A stretch of DNA of 64,000 nt from Mesorhizobium ventifaucium (GCF_935822925.1 NZ_CAKXZS010000023.1:372001-436000), one strand, 5' to 3'; shown: positions 43,823 through 53,287, counted from the stretch's first letter. Numbers and translations: made by a program. Notes: generated from the sequence alone by a model not told the origin.

Positions 43823-44528
43823 ACGCTGCCGGTTTGGTGAAGTCGGAGATGGCGGGCAGAGTTGCCTGCCATTTTTCCGTGACCGGATCTTTTCCCTCAG
43901 TGCTCATGAGATTACTGGCGGGGGCGTTCATTCGGGTGACATTGCGGCTAACTAAACGACGCTTTCAGATCGACCCCCAAAACTTCCGCTAAAGCGCCCA
44001 TACTGGACACTCCCGAGCCTCTCTGGCCATGTCCCGCGCGTCCTCATGGATGGAGCGCTTGTTGGCATTCTGATTTACAACACGGCGGTATCAATTCTCC
44101 CCGTCTACGCGGGTGCAGTCCTAAAGATGACCGGCGTCATGCTTTGGTCCGCGGCTGGACTTCACGCGCTTCTTGCCGTCTGGAGTTGTCTGCTTCTACG
44201 TGGCGTTCCGAGCGAACTCCGCCGACAAATCGGTGACAACTGAGGGGTCCTTGAAAAAGGGCAACGTCACGTTGCTTGTGGCATATCGCGTGATATTGCT
44301 GCGATGCCAATGGTATTCCATCTGCACATTGCTGAAAAGTCCGCGACTAAGTCCAGTAGGGCGCTTGCCGCGACTGCGCCCGGCGCACCATGGTGCTCCG
44401 CGCCACCCAAGAAATACACCGCGCCCGGTGCCCAATTGGGCGTCGGGTGGAACAGAATTGCCCATTCTGTTTCAAACGCCAACCCGCGTTCCGGACCCAT
44501 GAAAGGCAACTGACTGGTCAGAGCGGGG
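43823..44528. other. Sparse region with short hydrophobic frames
   Basis: Apart from the possible small membrane ORF at 44046-44243, a minus-strand frame near 44350-44509 (MGPERGLAFETEWAILFHPT) looks like a fragment of an exported-protein gene, but it has no supporting start. No repeat or terminator seen. Confidence 0.4.
44046..44243 (+). CDS. Possible small membrane protein
   Basis: A 65-residue frame with two hydrophobic stretches (GILIYNTAVSILPVYAGAVL and LWSAAGLHALLAVWSCLLL) and a basic tail. No ribosome site is apparent and the frame may be a remnant of a longer gene. Family unknown. Confidence 0.3.
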   Translation: MDGALVGILIYNTAVSILPVYAGAVLKMTGVMLWSAAGLHALLAVWSCLLLRGVPSELRRQIGDN

Positions 44529-45056
44529 TCACTGTGTGAGGCACTTGCGGCCCATTGCCATTGCCTTGTAAGTCCCCTTCAGATCGACGACAAAGGCCCC
44601 CTTGGTTTCCGGAAACACGATCATTTCATATTGCTTCGCTACGTCGCGCTTGAAATTCGGGTCGTCGGTCAAGATGTAGCCGCCAGAGTATCCGCCCTTG
44701 AGGTCGCCGCTCATGCTGGTAGCCACACCCTCGTAGAGACGGCCGCCGATGGAGACGAAGATTTCCGACTTGGTCCCGTTCTGAAGGCCGATATCCTGCT
44801 TCGTGAACACGCCAAGATACCCGACCTCCTGATTTGCGGTAACGCCCATTTGCACCGAATTTGGGCCATTTGAGTGCACGATCAAGCAATCTCCGCGGGT
44901 TTTATTGGCATAGACCGTCCAGCCCTCAACGTCGTCCCCGTATCGGACAAGCACATCGCTGGCCTTGGGAAGGGGGCTTTGATCTTGTGCGTAGGCTGCC
45001 ATCGCAGACGAAAGTGTTACTGACATTGCCGCGATGAGTGTCGTGAATTTTCGCAT
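44529..45056 (-). CDS. Exported hypothetical protein
   Basis: A 175-residue protein: signal peptide MRKFTTLIAAMSVTLSSAMA to YAQ, then mixed alpha/beta sequence (SDVLVRYGDDVEGWTVYANK, RGDCLIVHSNGPNSVQMGVT, EIFVSIGGRLYEGVATSMSG, YEMIVFPETKGAFVVDLKGT). Two cysteines (GDC and KCLTQ end). AGGGGAATATCA precedes ATG 45056. It may be periplasmic; no family recognised. Confidence 0.72.
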   Translation of the reverse strand: MRKFTTLIAAMSVTLSSAMAAYAQDQSPLPKASDVLVRYGDDVEGWTVYANKTRGDCLIVHSNGPNSVQMGVTANQEVGYLGVFTKQDIGLQNGTKSEIFVSIGGRLYEGVATSMSGDLKGGYSGGYILTDDPNFKRDVAKQYEMIVFPETKGAFVVDLKGTYKAMAMGRKCLTQ

Positions 45057-45188
45057 TGATATTCCCCTTGTGTGCAAAATGTTTCTGGCTAAAGGCGCCC
45101 CATTTCGATTGCTCAGAGGCTGCTGTCCTCTTGCGGGGCGAGGCGATATTACGCGCTGTGAGTGACCTTGGCCGATCGGCTGACGTCA

Positions 45189-45224
45189 GGGAACGTAAAT
45201 AACTGTAACCTACGGGCTAATACT
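45189..45224 (-). repeat. ~34-bp recurring element, copy d
   Basis: Minus-strand AGTATTAGCCCGTAGGTTAC then AGTTATTTACGTTCCC. It lies in the ~425-bp gap (45057-45482), which also carries the 36408-type repeat (45324-45372) and no recognised gene. Confidence 0.65.
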
Positions 45225-45482
45225 GGCCAGCGCCTGCGGACCGTTCGGTCCCCGACGCCATCGACGACGGCATGAGGTCAGGTTTGACCCCCATTGCCGC
45301 CGTTCCTGAGAGATAGCCGACATCCTGCGAACGACCATCACGCGATAGCCATTGCCCTTTGGTCGGATGTCGGTTTTGGCACGGCCCGAATTCCGTTTTC
45401 TCGGAATGCGTTGTGAACCGCCTTCGGTGCCGCCCGGCGGATTGCGGATTGCTTGCCCGGTTTCGCCGTAAACTTTGCCCAA

Positions 45483-45860
45483 ATGACCATGCCGGGAAGG
45501 GGAAGCATCAACCTGATGATCGAGATTGCCGGCCAGGCGGCGGCGCGCGGAGACGATGCAGGCGCCATTGAATGGTATCGGAGGATACTTGACGCTGACG
45601 GTTCCCAGCGTAACGCGCTCGCCGGGCTTGGAGTTTCGGCGTTGCGTCTCGGAGACTATGACCTGGCAATTGAAGGCACGGCAAAGCTGCTCAGCTATGA
45701 ACCCGCCAACGCTCAGGCCTATGAGGGCATCGCCATCGCTTACTACGCAAAAGGCGACTATGATCGGGCAAAGGAGAACGCTGCCAAGGCCCGTGACATA
45801 GACCCTTGCATCCGCTTGGCGGATGAACTCGACCGCATGCTAGGCGGCCGAACTGACTGA
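45483..45860 (+). CDS. Small tetratricopeptide-repeat protein
   Basis: A 125-residue protein of about three TPR units: LMIEIAGQAAARGDDAGAIE WYRRILDADG, ALAGLGVSALRLGDYDLAIE GTAKLLSYEP, and AYEGIAIAYYAKGDYDRAKE NAAKARDIDP. TPRs mediate protein contacts. ATG 45483 is used (alternative in-frame ATGs at 45453 and 45513). There is no signal peptide, so it is probably cytoplasmic. Partner unknown. Confidence 0.72.
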   Translation: MTMPGRGSINLMIEIAGQAAARGDDAGAIEWYRRILDADGSQRNALAGLGVSALRLGDYDLAIEGTAKLLSYEPANAQAYEGIAIAYYAKGDYDRAKENAAKARDIDPCIRLADELDRMLGGRTD

Positions 45861-46042
45861 CGGGGAGGCCAGCGGGATACTCGAGGGACGAAATCGCGAA
45901 ATCCAGCTCGCCCAAGCATGCCTCAAAGCATGAAAGAAAGTGGAGCTTTGGTGATAATGTGGCTCGAAGGATTGGTTGTTATTTGGGAGCCTGCTCGGTG
46001 ACTGGGTAGATCAGTCGAGATCGGATTTTCGCGGGAGGCGGC

Positions 46043-48205
46043 ATGAGAGCGATCGAGATATTCCGGCAAAAGTCGCCATTTTTGGCGGTGTGCGTCATGG
46101 CCGCGCTGGCATTGGTGTGGTTGGCGGCAATTGGCAGCGCCTCGATGGCGCAGGCGCAGCAAACTTCGGCCGCGCCGGTGGCGGATGAAAAATTTCAGGC
46201 ATTCATCAAGATGCTTGATGATCCCGACATCCGCGCGCGGCTGGACGCCATGGCTGTGCCCCCTGCGGACAGACCAGGTGCGCCAGCCGCCTCCCAGATG
46301 GCGGTCTGGGACAGCATCATCCGCAACCATCTCGTTGCGTTGCGCAATGCGTTTCCGCGCATCCCGGGCGAGGCCGCGAATGCGGTCCGAATTGTAAAGT
46401 CAGAGATCAACAATCGCGGATTCGCTACGATCCTTAGTCTCTTTGCAGTTTTGCTGGCGCTCGGGTTCGGAGCGGAATGGCTGTTCAAGCGGGCGATAGG
46501 TGGAGCGCAGCAGCCCCGCTCCGGGCAGCCAGCGGTTGCGAGTGCGACACGCAATGGCAATCGTGCGGCCCGATTGCTCGCGGAACTGGCGCCGCTCGTC
46601 GTGTTTTCTCTCGTCAGCGCTGGGGTTTTCCTGGCCTTCCATTGGCCCGCCTTGCTGCGCGTTGTAATCCTGACCTATCTGGTCGCATTCATCGTCCTGC
46701 GGGTGGTGATGGCCATCGGCAGGATACTGCTTGCACCGCATAGCGGCGCCATTCCGGCGGGACAGGAGAAACCGCTCCGGCTTGTTCCGGCGAGCGATGC
46801 CGAAGCCCATTTCTGGTATCGCCGGCTGGCCGTTTTCACCGGGTATCTGATGGCCGGCTGGGCGACCGTCAGCCTGCTTCCGCACCTGGGCTTTTCGCCG
46901 GATGCAACGCGTTTGATCGCCTATCTGCTGGGGATCGGGCTTCTTGTCCTCGCCGTCGAGATGGTCTGGCGGCGTCCAGGCCGCCCAGCGACCGCACAGC
47001 GCATAAGCACGAGGGAATGGCTCCTTACCATCTACCTGGTTCTCCTCTGGGGGCTCTGGGTCGCCGACCTCGACGGCGCGCTATGGCTCGGCATCTATGC
47101 CTTGCTATTGCCAAAGGCGTTGACCATCGCCGGCCATGTGGCAGAGGCGCTGGTGGTCCGGCCGGACAATGCCACCTCGGCGAATTCGGTTCGCACAGTG
47201 CTGATCAACCGCGGCGTTCGCGCGCTGGTGATCCTGCTCGCGGTGCTGTGGCTGAGCCTGGTCTGGCGCCTGGACCCAGGTGCAATGGCGGAAGGTAATA
47301 CCACGATAAACCGGATCGTGCGCGGCCTGTTCCACGGTGTCCTGATCTTGCTGGTTGCCGATCTCATCTGGCAACTGGCGAAAGCCTATATAGGCCGCAC
47401 CCTGGAACTGGCCGCGGTCGACGACACGGTCAGCGCTGAAGAGGCGGCGCGCCGGAGCCGGCTCAGGACCTTGCTGCCGATCTTCCGCAACATGCTGGCT
47501 GTGCTGCTTGCTACTGTGGCCGTTCTCATGGTGCTTTCGGGGCTCGGCGTGCAGATCGCTCCGTTGATCGCCGGCGCGGGAATCTTCGGGGTTGCCATCG
47601 GCTTCGGCTCGCAGACCCTGGTCAAGGATGTGCTCAGCGGCGTCTTCTACATGCTCGACGATGCCTTCCGGGTCGGTGAGTACATCGAGAGCGGCAGCTA
47701 CAAGGGAACCGTCGAATCCTTCAGCCTGCGCTCGGTGAAGCTGCGCCATCATCGCGGCCCGGTGTTCACGGTTCCGTTCGGCGACCTTGGCGCGGTGCAG
47801 AACATGAGCCGCGACTGGGTGATCGACAAGTTCAGGATCCGGGTGTCGTTCGACACCGACCTCAGGAAGGTGAAGAAGCTCTTGAAGGGGATTGGCGCGG
47901 AATTGCTTGCTGATCCTGAACTGGCGCCGCAGATTATCGAGACAGTGAAGATGAAGGGCGTCGAGCAGTTCGGCGACTTCGGCATCGAGCTGAGCTTCGC
48001 CTTCATGACCAAGCCCGGTCACCAATTCGTCGTCAGGCGCAGGGCCTACACCATGATCCAGCAGGCGTTCGCAGAGAACGGCATCCATTTTGCCCAGCCC
48101 ACGGTTCAGGTGGGAACCGATGAGAAGCAGGCGGCCGCTGCCGCGGCCAACGTGATCTCGCTTGCCCAGCAGAAAGCCGCACAGCCTGCCGTGCAGGGTG
48201 AATAG
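46043..48205 (+). CDS. Large MscS-family mechanosensitive channel
   Basis: A 720-residue inner-membrane channel of the extended MscS type (YbiO/YnaI-like). It has a signal-like start (VCVMAALALVWLAAIGSASM AQAQ), a periplasmic helical segment (residues ~50-130), and about ten helices. The MscS pore and beta domain are in the C-terminal third: GVQIAPLIAGAGIFGVAIGF, GSQTLVKDVLSGVFYMLDDA, FRVGEYIESGSYKGTVESFS and VFTVPFGDLGAVQNMSRDW. The start follows GCGGGAGGCGGC. It would relieve osmotic downshock. The channel is complete, with no damage. Confidence 0.92.
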   Translation: MRAIEIFRQKSPFLAVCVMAALALVWLAAIGSASMAQAQQTSAAPVADEKFQAFIKMLDDPDIRARLDAMAVPPADRPGAPAASQMAVWDSIIRNHLVALRNAFPRIPGEAANAVRIVKSEINNRGFATILSLFAVLLALGFGAEWLFKRAIGGAQQPRSGQPAVASATRNGNRAARLLAELAPLVVFSLVSAGVFLAFHWPALLRVVILTYLVAFIVLRVVMAIGRILLAPHSGAIPAGQEKPLRLVPASDAEAHFWYRRLAVFTGYLMAGWATVSLLPHLGFSPDATRLIAYLLGIGLLVLAVEMVWRRPGRPATAQRISTREWLLTIYLVLLWGLWVADLDGALWLGIYALLLPKALTIAGHVAEALVVRPDNATSANSVRTVLINRGVRALVILLAVLWLSLVWRLDPGAMAEGNTTINRIVRGLFHGVLILLVADLIWQLAKAYIGRTLELAAVDDTVSAEEAARRSRLRTLLPIFRNMLAVLLATVAVLMVLSGLGVQIAPLIAGAGIFGVAIGFGSQTLVKDVLSGVFYMLDDAFRVGEYIESGSYKGTVESFSLRSVKLRHHRGPVFTVPFGDLGAVQNMSRDWVIDKFRIRVSFDTDLRKVKKLLKGIGAELLADPELAPQIIETVKMKGVEQFGDFGIELSFAFMTKPGHQFVVRRRAYTMIQQAFAENGIHFAQPTVQVGTDEKQAAAAAANVISLAQQKAAQPAVQGE

Positions 48206-48324
48206 AAAGCGACGATCATCGAGTCGGCGTCGAGAAGCAATGGTTGAAGCAAGGACGTCGGTTGATCTGTTGACTCTTGTAAATGTGCGACTCTGGCGGA
48301 CCGACCAAGATGTTCACGCACGAC

Positions 48325-48570
48325 CGCCTGGCTCGAAAAAAACGTGCCGGACTTGGTGAAGAACACGCAGCAAGTGGTCTCGTTGCGGTTGCCCGTGCGC
48401 AGAACGAGGAGTTCTTCCTTGGCTCATTGAGGAAAGCCGGACTCACCTCAAGGATCGACTTACGCTGGCCGAGCGGATTCTGCCCGTAGGTTACCGTTAA
48501 TTACCTTCCGCCCCGAGCGGCAATGGGCAAACCTCACGAAGGACGATTTTGTCGAAGCATGGCTGAAGCG
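48325..48570 (+). pseudogene. 3' fragment of a winged-helix/TPR regulator (direct repeat copy 1)
   Basis: The segment reads WLEKNVPDLVKNTQQVVSLR and then, in the next frame, ARAQNEEFFLGSLRKAGLTS, matching the last ~45 residues of the intact 26.3-28.0 kb gene with one frameshift. The DNA is over 90% identical to 53039-53287 and has the same frameshift. It runs through the ~34-bp element (48477-48510) to CGAAGCATGGCTGAAGCG. Confidence 0.8.
48477..48510 (+). repeat. ~34-bp recurring element, copy e
   Basis: ATTCTGCCCGTAGGTTACCG then TTAATTACCTTCCG, directly behind the winged-helix/TPR gene fragment. Confidence 0.7.
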
Positions 48571-48741
48571 ATTGGGAAGTCGGCGCGGGGGAAACAGGAT
48601 TGTCACCGTCATAGCCTACAAAGCGTTCCTCTATTTGATCCTGCTTCTTGTTCTCAGGGTCGTAGAGGAGGTTGTCGTCGGGCTGATTCACCGGCGAACG
48701 GCCACCGTTGCACTGGCCGAGTCCGAGCGGTCACAAGCACT

Positions 48742-49776
48742 TCATGACAGCACCCTGTCTTCAGCGCTGCGCCTCGCTCCTGGCCAAAGCAACGCCGCCA
48801 TGAAGATCGTATAGGTGATGGCGACGAGGATGTAGCTGACGCGCGTAGAAAAGGACTCCGCCGCCGATACCGGCAGCGGCGACACGCCGATTCCAAACAC
48901 GACAAGGAAGATGGTCAGGGCCCCGGCGTAGAGCTTGGCAGCGGGATCTCCAAGCGCGGCGCGGCCGCCAAACACCAGGCCGGCAAGCAGCACCAGAACA
49001 AACAGCGACGGGGCGGTGGGGCGAACCTGCAGCAATGCGAAGGCAAGGGATGCAGACACACCTCCAATGAGATTGACCAGGACGAGGCCGAAGGCTGTCT
49101 TTGCGCTTGCGCTGACGTCGAGCTGCGACAACAGCGATGCGACGGTGATCGGAATGACAATCGCCGTGGCGAGGCCGTCCTGCGTCAGGCAAGCGAGCAC
49201 GGCGATCAGCAGAATGGCGGCATTGGCGGCGGCATAGCGCGCAGCGCGAGGGTTTGCAGCAAGATCCGGAGCTTCGATATCGGCGCTGCCTCGGTCGGGT
49301 ATGACCGCATGGGCAATCCACATCAGGATCGTTCCGCTGACCACGCCCTGCACCAGGATCGACAGGATGGAATCGCCGAGGTCGCGGTTGAGCACGGTCA
49401 GCAGCGGCACCATCACGGCGACCACCAGGACGAGAAAGATCGCCCCTCCGCCCTTGCCGTTCGCCTGCAGGTAGAAACTGACGAAATAGACCAGCCCGAG
49501 CAGCAGCAACAGGACCGGCGGCCGGTCGCCTGTCAGCACCGCGACGGCCTGCAGAAGCGCGCCGGCAACAACAATGATGACAGCCATCCCCAGCGCCTTC
49601 TGCGGCGGCAGCGGGCGGGAACTGGAGATCAGGAACTGCGCCGCGAACAATGGTCCCAGAAAGGGGATGATCGCCCCCGACAGAACCGACCACGTGAAGC
49701 CGACGGCTACGGCCAGCGCGATGCGCAGCCCCTTGCGCTTGGCATTGGCGTGCGCAAGGTTGCCGTCAGCTGGCAT
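48742..49776 (-). CDS. DUF2955 (FUSC-like) membrane efflux component
   Basis: A 344-residue inner-membrane protein of DUF2955: GLRIALAVAVGFTWSVLSGA, IIPFLGPLFAAQFLISSSRP, then two blocks of about five helices separated by a cytoplasmic loop (AVIPDRGSADIEAPDLAANP). It resembles half of an aromatic-acid/FUSC exporter. Its start overlaps the HlyD gene end (11 bp), so the two are co-transcribed. They probably form an export pump with an outer-membrane partner not in the window. Confidence 0.85.
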   Translation of the reverse strand: MPADGNLAHANAKRKGLRIALAVAVGFTWSVLSGAIIPFLGPLFAAQFLISSSRPLPPQKALGMAVIIVVAGALLQAVAVLTGDRPPVLLLLLGLVYFVSFYLQANGKGGGAIFLVLVVAVMVPLLTVLNRDLGDSILSILVQGVVSGTILMWIAHAVIPDRGSADIEAPDLAANPRAARYAAANAAILLIAVLACLTQDGLATAIVIPITVASLLSQLDVSASAKTAFGLVLVNLIGGVSASLAFALLQVRPTAPSLFVLVLLAGLVFGGRAALGDPAAKLYAGALTIFLVVFGIGVSPLPVSAAESFSTRVSYILVAITYTIFMAALLWPGARRSAEDRVLS

Positions 49777-50890
49777 AGGTCAGGACCGACAACGCGCGCA
49801 TCCAGATGCTGCCGAGCGCATTGGTAAGCGGATTGTCGCCAGTATAGATCACGACATTCGCCTGCGACCCGTAGCCCACGCCCTTGGGCCTGCCATCGTC
49901 GAGGATCAGGCGGACCGGGAAGCTCTGCGGCGTCCTTATCCATCCGCTATCGGTGGAAATCTTCGGCAGCCCGGTCTTGGGATCGACATTTCCCTGAGCC
50001 ACCCCCAGCCCGACGCTCTCCACCCTGGCCGAGAAAATCCGGCCTGGCAGGACGTCGAAAACCACTTCCGCGCGGTTGCCGGCAGCGACGTTCTCAAGGC
50101 TGTTTTCCTTGAACGCCGCGGTGATCCACACCGTGCCGACATCGATGAAGGTCATTGCGCTTTGCCCCGCGCCGACCATGCCTCCGACGGAAAGCTGGAG
50201 GTTGGTGACAAAGCCTTCCGCCGGCGCCGAAACCGTCGTGCGCAGCAGATCGAGTTGCGCACGTTCGAGCGCCGCCAAGGACTCTCTCAGTTGCGGATTG
50301 TCGGCGCCCGCCGGTCCAAGCTCCTCCTGCGCTCGCTTGAGATCGGCTTCCGCCGCAACCACCGAGGCATTGGACTGATCCAGCGCCGCCTTGGCCTCGT
50401 CGGCTTTGGCCTTAGAATAGACGCCGCGCTTGACGAGCTCGATCGCCCGGTTGGCCTGCTCCTGGACGTTGTCACGGCTCGCCTTTGCCTCTACCAGCCG
50501 CGCCTGGACGGCATCGACGGACGCTGTCGAAGCGCCGATCGACTGACCTACCCGTGCAAGCCGGGCTTCCGCCTCCGCCACGGCGAGCTGGTACTGCTGC
50601 GGATCGATGCGAAACAGCATCTGGCCGGGCGTCACGCCGCTGTTGTCGGCGACACCCACTTCGATGACCCGCCCGGTGACCTCGGGCGCGATGCCGACGA
50701 CATAGGCGCTGACCGTCGCCTGCGAAGAAGAAGGCGTTCGCCGCTCCATGAAGATCGCTACCACAAACAGCAGGCACGCCAGCAGCAGCACGGTAAGCGC
50801 GACCCGGCGCAGCGGGTTGCCCTTCGTCGCTTGCGTATCCGCGCCGTCAGCGGCGTTCTCTTGAGAGGTCCCGGTTGCATCGGACGCCAT
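49766..50890 (-). CDS. HlyD-family membrane-fusion (periplasmic adaptor) protein
   Basis: A 374-residue adaptor: one N-terminal helix (VALTVLLLACLLFVVAIFME), a barrel-sandwich/lipoyl region (VSAYVVGIAPEVTGRVIEVG, NSGVTPGQMLFRIDPQQYQL), a long coiled coil (residues ~105-200), and the second half lipoyl (PAEGFVTNLQLSVGGMVGAG). It bridges an inner-membrane pump, here DUF2955, to an outer-membrane channel. Same family as EmrA/AaeA. A 475-bp upstream gap should hold the promoter. Confidence 0.9.
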   Translation of the reverse strand: MASDATGTSQENAADGADTQATKGNPLRRVALTVLLLACLLFVVAIFMERRTPSSSQATVSAYVVGIAPEVTGRVIEVGVADNSGVTPGQMLFRIDPQQYQLAVAEAEARLARVGQSIGASTASVDAVQARLVEAKASRDNVQEQANRAIELVKRGVYSKAKADEAKAALDQSNASVVAAEADLKRAQEELGPAGADNPQLRESLAALERAQLDLLRTTVSAPAEGFVTNLQLSVGGMVGAGQSAMTFIDVGTVWITAAFKENSLENVAAGNRAEVVFDVLPGRIFSARVESVGLGVAQGNVDPKTGLPKISTDSGWIRTPQSFPVRLILDDGRPKGVGYGSQANVVIYTGDNPLTNALGSIWMRALSVLTYAS

Positions 50891-51365
50891 GGCATCTTCT
50901 CCCTGTCAGACTACGCAGGCATCGCGCCGCGGACGGATGCTTGCTTCCTTATCAGTCTTGGGCCCGGGCAAGCCGGCAGGGGGAACCCAGCGCACAGGCA
51001 CGAGCAATCATGACCCTTACCACGCGGCTTTGGTTTTCATTGGCGTAAGCGACCCCTCACCGTCACTACACTATACACCTCTTTTGACGGTTCCAGCCAT
51101 CTGGGTGTTATTTTACATGGTAACGCCGGCCAAATTTTCACGACAAGCGGACAAGCGTTTTTCTGGATCAGAGACAGCCGCGCAGAGCTGAGCGAGCGCA
51201 GGCGCCGTGGAATGTAGAGCAGTTTGATAGGCAGCATCCTAGCGAGTTGTTGGATGGTGCGGCGCTTGTTCTTAGCGGCGGCAGAATTCTCCCGATTTGC
51301 TGGACATTCCGTTTCGGATAGTCGACAGTTCTTCACGAACAGCGCCGTCGAGGGGGAACTTCGCG
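50891..51365. other. Divergent promoter region between HlyD and MarC genes
   Basis: No gene recognised. The two genes are transcribed away from each other, so both promoters are expected here; I could not assign boxes with confidence. Confidence 0.5.
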
Positions 51366-52013
51366 ATGGATTTCGCAGTCATTGATATCAATCTGGTGGC
51401 AAAACTCCTCCTCCTCCTGCTGATTGGCATGGGACCGAAGATCGCGCTGGTGCCATTTCTGGAAAAGACCCAAAAGTTCGACGCCGAAACCAAGGTCAAA
51501 ATAGGCCGCCAGATGGTTTTGACGGCTCTTGTCACGGCTCTGATCCTTTTTGCCACTGGCGCACTGCTGATGCGACTGTTGCATATCACTGGCGGTGCGG
51601 TTGCGATTGCTGGCGGTATTATCCTGGCGCTCCTCGCGATCAAGATGGCGTCTGGACCGACCGAAAAGCACGAGGAGGATTTGGGCCTGCCGGTGGACCC
51701 GGAAAAGATCGCGATTTTTCCCCTTGCTATTCCCTACTTGCTCAACCCCGTTGGCATCACGGTCATTATCATTGCCTCCGGCGAAGTCGTCTCGGTTGCA
51801 AGTGCAGCGCTGGTTGCGGGGCTCATCCTGCTCGTTGCCGCATTTGATTACCTGGTGTTCACCAATATCGACGCGCTGGCAAAGCGAATGAAGCCAGCGA
51901 GCCTTGTCGTCTCAGAGGTTGTCTTCGGCATTCTCCTGACCGCGGTTGCCGTCCAACTGATCGTTAGCGGATTGGTCAATCTTGGAATCATCACCGCGAG
52001 CGTCGCACATTGA
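51366..52013 (+). CDS. MarC-family integral membrane protein
   Basis: A 215-residue protein with six membrane helices: INLVAKLLLLLLIGMGPKIA LVPF, MVLTALVTALILFATGALLM, VAIAGGIILALLAIKMASG, a loop with EEDLGLPVDPEKIAIFPLAI PYLLNP, and two C-terminal helices. The PLAIPYLLNPVGI segment is the MarC re-entrant motif. The function of MarC proteins is unsettled. GAGGGGGAACTTCGCG precedes ATG 51366. Confidence 0.85.
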   Translation: MDFAVIDINLVAKLLLLLLIGMGPKIALVPFLEKTQKFDAETKVKIGRQMVLTALVTALILFATGALLMRLLHITGGAVAIAGGIILALLAIKMASGPTEKHEEDLGLPVDPEKIAIFPLAIPYLLNPVGITVIIIASGEVVSVASAALVAGLILLVAAFDYLVFTNIDALAKRMKPASLVVSEVVFGILLTAVAVQLIVSGLVNLGIITASVAH

Positions 52014-52889
52014 TTTCGTGCTCGCCATCCCGCCATGAATGATACCGCCACTACCGTTTCTGGCAAGGAAGTGAGTGACGACCTTTACGGCCCCGGGACG
52101 CGGACGTGTCCAGGCCGCGGCTTGAGACGATGCTCGATTGTGAATGGAAATCTCTCGTGCAACAGGTCGGCGATGCGCGCGGCAAGGACACGCGCTTGTT
52201 CGCTTTCGCCGATACCATCGCCGCCCGCAACTTTGCGGGCACCAACGATTGCCACGGCTGGATCGGCGTCCGCTTTCAGGATCATCTGCGGGCTGAGCGA
52301 GCGAGATTCTGTTGCACGTAAACCTTCGCGATAATACCAACCTGCTTCAGCAAGAGGCGGTGGCATTCTGGGTGTGAACCTGCTGCATGCGCCTCCGAAT
52401 GAGCGGGCAGCCCCCGACGATTTGCCGGCGAGAATGTTCGACAACCTTGCAAATGATCGCCTCGAAATTGATCAGATCGTGATGGGAGCCAGCGCGTTCG
52501 CTGCCAGATGGACGAACTGCACACGGCGTTGGCACGCGACGGCCGGGCTCAGGCGGTGACGCTGGACAGTGACGGTGTGGCCGTCGCTGCCAACGAATTT
52601 CTCTATAAGAAGTCTGTGACCATGTACCGTTGGCGAGCGACCCGCGCGACGACCTTTCACCGGAAGCGATTGCCTGGAAACGCTCCGCCGCGAGGTCGCT
52701 GGGAATCCTGATGTGAAGGACGTCATCGATGTGCACCTGATGGCCGTCGATTCTGATGCTCCGCTGCCTGCAATGGGCACGGGCGCGGCGATGATGATGC
52801 GGCATCGCCAGTTGTACCCCGCCACCGCATTCTTGCATCGATATACGCAGCCTTGGTGGTTCCATCCCTCTGACCTGCAAGGATCGACG
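52014..52889. other. Non-coding or decayed region
   Basis: Overlapping frames on both strands (for example 52085-52444 minus, 52508-52711 plus) lack RBS, signal or family motif. The whole stretch looks like remnant DNA leading into the regulator fragment at 52.9 kb. Confidence 0.45.
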
Positions 52890-53287
52890 TCAGTCGAAGC
52901 GCGCCCGAAAACTCCACGACTGCCCGTCGAAACGTTTGATGATCTGACTGAAACCGAAGCCTCTGCAGCCATCGCATCGTGCGATCGCGGCTGCGATTTT
53001 CGGCAACGCGGATATGTCACGGGCGCTCAGTGTGAACGCGCCTGGCTCGAAAAAAACGTGCCGGACTTGGTGAAGAACACGCAGCAAGTGGTCTCGTTGC
53101 GGTTGCCCGTGCGCAGAACGAAGAGTTCTTCCTTGGCTCATTGAGGAAAGCCGGACTCACCTCAAGGATCGACTCTTGGGCTGGCCGAGCGGATTCTACC
53201 GGAACGTTACCGTTAATTGCGTTCCGCCCCGAGCGGCAACGGGCAAACCTCACGAAGGCCGATTTTGTCGAAGGCATGGCTGAAGCG
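52890..53287 (+). pseudogene. Internally deleted winged-helix/TPR regulator (direct repeat copy 2)
   Basis: PRLPVETFDDLTETEASAAI AS matches the TolB-N-like segment of the intact 26.3-28.0 kb gene (LLVETFDDLSGTEASKAIAS). It is followed within ~30 codons by the C-terminal WLEKNVPDLVKNTQQVVSLR, so some 250 codons are missing. From 53039 on it is nearly identical to 48325-48570, including the frameshift and the ~34-bp element. The last part overlaps the leader of the sulfatase pseudogene. Confidence 0.8.
53193..53226 (+). repeat. ~34-bp recurring element, copy f
   Basis: ATTCTACCGGAACGTTACCG then TTAATTGCGTTCCG. This copy has become close to a perfect inverted repeat. Confidence 0.7.

Larger units (their letters stand above)
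48206..48741. other. Gene-free region carrying direct repeat copy 1
   Basis: Apart from the 48325-48570 repeat, this stretch has only a short open frame with a membrane-like segment (LYLILLLVLRVVEEVVVGLI, 48600-48700), with no clear start. Nothing else recognised. Confidence 0.45.

Noticed and set aside
47105..48088. 327-codon minus-strand frame in the MscS gene
   Set aside because: Antisense to a complete mechanosensitive channel; Arg/His/Gln-rich composition and no motif.
37738..53226. The ~34-bp element as an EcfG-type promoter
   Set aside because: The GGAAC half is present in reverse in most copies, but no CGTT -10 box is conserved at the right spacing, and copies do not consistently face gene starts.
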